From positions 1 to 14,587 of the forward strand of contig JADZAO010000088.1 in NCBI GenBank assembly GCA_020852535.1: 14,587 nt of DNA, in the 5' to 3' direction. The notes below the pieces were generated by a model. The model did not search any database and was not told where the DNA came from. It saw only the letters and a list, made by a program, of their open reading frames with translations. The stretch comes from Paracoccaceae bacterium. GTDB taxonomy: Bacteria; Pseudomonadota; Alphaproteobacteria; Rhodobacterales; Rhodobacteraceae. The first letter of the stretch is position 1. Every line of letters begins with the position of its first letter. Shown here piece after piece: positions 13,259-14,587 of this stretch. The position numbers and the translations under genes were made by a program.

Positions 13259-14587
13259 TGCGGATGGGCTGGCCAGGGTGGCAGGCCGTTATCCCTGCTT
13301 TTGGCGCTGGTGCTGTGGTGGCGCTGGGGCAGGCCCCGCTTGGTTGGTGGTGGGTTGCTTTGCCTGCGTTGGCAGTGGTGGTGGCACTGGTGGCACGAGC
13401 AGGGCGCTCGGCGGGTTGGTCCGCGTGGTTTGCGGGGGCTGGGTATTTTGCTGCTGCGCTGAACTGGATTGTATCGCCTTTTCTGGTGGATGCAGAGACT
13501 TATGCTTGGATGGCTCCCTTTGCGGTGGTCTTTTTGTCTTTCGGGTTGGCGCTGTTCTGGGCGGTTGCTGGGTTGCTGTCGCGGTTGTTTAAGGCGCAAG
13601 ATATGGGGTTTGCTATAGCGTTGGCGGCGACTGAGCTTGCGCGGGGATATCTGCTGACGGGATTTCCTTGGGTGCTGCTGGGGCATGTTTGGATCGGCCA
13701 TGCGCCTGTGCAGATGGCGGCTTGGGTCGGCGCGAATGGGTTGACGTTGTTTACGTTGGTTGTGGCGGCGTTGCTTGTTATGCGGCGTCTGGTGCCTGTC
13801 TTTGTCGCTGTAGCACTTGTTGCGGCTGGATTCTGGTTTGGTGTTTGGCGTCTAGCGCAACCTGAGCCTGCAGCCCGGGATATGATGGTACGTTTAGTGC
13901 AGCCTAATGCCGAGCAAAGTCTGAAATGGGACCCTGTGCAGGCGGATGTGTTTTTTGGCCGGTTGCTTGAGATGACCCGATTAGGGGATGTGCCCGATCT
14001 GACGGTCTGGCCAGAAACAGCGGTGCCCTACCTGCTGGAGAATAACTCGCAGGTGGTGCAGGCCATTGCGGCAGCAGGGCGTGGCAGTCCAGTTGTGGTG
14101 GGTATTCAGCGGGCAGAAGGATGGAAATTTTGGAATTCGATGGCTATGATTGGCGCGGGTGGTGTCGTCGGGCCGGTCTATGATAAGCATCATCTGGTGC
14201 CCTTTGGCGAATACATTCCTTTTGGTGATCTTGCTTATCGTTGGTTAGGATTGCGGGCTTTTGCCGCGCTGGAGGGGAATGGTTATTCGGTGGGGGCGGG
14301 TCCGATGCTTCTGGATTTTGGCTCTTTAGGCAAGGCCTTACCGCTGATTTGTTATGAGGCGGTGTTTCCGCAGAATTTGCGCGGGGTGGCAGAGCGGGCT
14401 GATTATATTTTGCAAATAACTAACGATGCGTGGTTTGGTACGTTGACTGGACCTTATCAACATTTGGCGCAGGCTGAGCTTAGGGCGGTCGAACAAGGTC
14501 TGCCGTTGTTGCGCGTTGCTAATACTGGGATTACAGCGGTGATTGATGCGCGGGGGCGAGTGATCGACAGCCTGCCCTTGGGTGTAA
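13258..14587 (+). CDS. lnt: Apolipoprotein N-acyltransferase (3' end outside window)
   Basis: Integral inner-membrane enzyme that adds the third acyl chain to the N-terminal cysteine of lipoproteins, using phospholipid as donor. The frame is open for 443 codons to the window end; family members are about 500 residues, so roughly the last 55, including the final membrane segment, are missing. The first 200 residues hold several hydrophobic segments (for example WWVALPALAVVVALVA and FAVVFLSFGLALFWAVAGLL). The periplasmic nitrilase domain has the full triad: Glu253 (VWPETAVP), Lys310 (YDKHHLVPFGEY) and Cys365 (LICYEAVFP), plus TNDAWFG. ATG 13258 overlaps the corC stop by one base; a second ATG two codons later is possible. 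No Shine-Dalgarno is visible, fitting translational coupling. Confidence 0.95.
   Translation, partial: MRMGWPGWQAVIPAFGAGAVVALGQAPLGWWWVALPALAVVVALVARAGRSAGWSAWFAGAGYFAAALNWIVSPFLVDAETYAWMAPFAVVFLSFGLALFWAVAGLLSRLFKAQDMGFAIALAATELARGYLLTGFPWVLLGHVWIGHAPVQMAAWVGANGLTLFTLVVAALLVMRRLVPVFVAVALVAAGFWFGVWRLAQPEPAARDMMVRLVQPNAEQSLKWDPVQADVFFGRLLEMTRLGDVPDLTVWPETAVPYLLENNSQVVQAIAAAGRGSPVVVGIQRAEGWKFWNSMAMIGAGGVVGPVYDKHHLVPFGEYIPFGDLAYRWLGLRAFAALEGNGYSVGAGPMLLDFGSLGKALPLICYEAVFPQNLRGVAERADYILQITNDAWFGTLTGPYQHLAQAELRAVEQGLPLLRVANTGITAVIDARGRVIDSLPLGV

Noticed and set aside
13132..13701. A 189-codon minus-strand frame and short plus frames over lnt
   Set aside because: The lnt frame is open from 13258 to the window end with the full catalytic triad, so these are shadows. 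Their Arg/Pro/Gln or Cys/Gly richness supports that.
1..14587. CRISPR array, insertion sequence, prophage or attachment site
   Set aside because: No regularly spaced repeats, transposase or integrase motifs, terminal inverted repeats or duplicated tRNA 3' end were seen.

Overview
The window looks like a chromosomal segment of an alphaproteobacterium of the order Rhodobacterales (Roseobacter/Rhodobacter type). The evidence is the gene set: the DUF1476 zeta-type F1-ATPase inhibitor next to purC and purS, a characteristic RecD-like helicase, FabA/FabB/FabI, an Irr-like Fur-family remnant, and the MiaB, PhoH, YbeY, CorC and Lnt genes. I see no phage, insertion sequence, CRISPR array or other mobile element. 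Only about three quarters of the window is intact coding sequence, and the gaps hold recognisable gene remains, so the genome appears to be decaying. That last point is an inference from one window.

Layout. 1-1667: a DUF1476 gene (minus, cut by the window edge) divergent from purC and purS (plus), with a clear promoter for each direction. 1668-2267: no gene. 2268-2585: a small secreted protein behind a strong sigma70-type promoter. 2586-3156: a non-coding stretch with one decayed reading frame. 3157-4695: RecD-like helicase. 4696-5095: non-coding, with an orphan perfect Shine-Dalgarno. 5096-5169: tRNA-Gly(UCC). 5453-8699: fabI, fabB and phoH, all minus. 9083-10399: miaB, minus. 10400-11253: a fasciclin pseudogene, an irr pseudogene and a 26-bp perfect palindrome. 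11254-14587: fabA, ybeY, corC and lnt, all plus, with lnt cut by the window end.

The main result is the gene order. In Rhodobacterales, fabA-fabB-fabI (with irr beside fabA) and miaB-phoH-ybeY-corC-lnt are normally two separate conserved clusters. Here their front ends have been exchanged: phoH and miaB now precede fabB-fabI, while fabA precedes ybeY-corC-lnt. One inversion of about 4.2 kb, with ends in the fabB/phoH gap (7534-7658) and the fabA/ybeY gap (11761-11815), restores both ancestral clusters exactly. All intact genes at the junctions kept their full length and catalytic residues. The two genes near the middle of the flipped block, irr and the fasciclin gene, are broken.

Functionally the window covers purine synthesis (PurC, PurS), unsaturated and saturated fatty-acid synthesis (FabA, FabB, FabI), tRNA and rRNA maturation (MiaB, YbeY), stress-linked RNA handling (PhoH), metal-ion homeostasis (CorC type), lipoprotein acylation (Lnt), DNA repair (helicase) and ATPase control (zeta). 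I did not find a convincing new multi-gene system. The notable content is rearrangement and decay.
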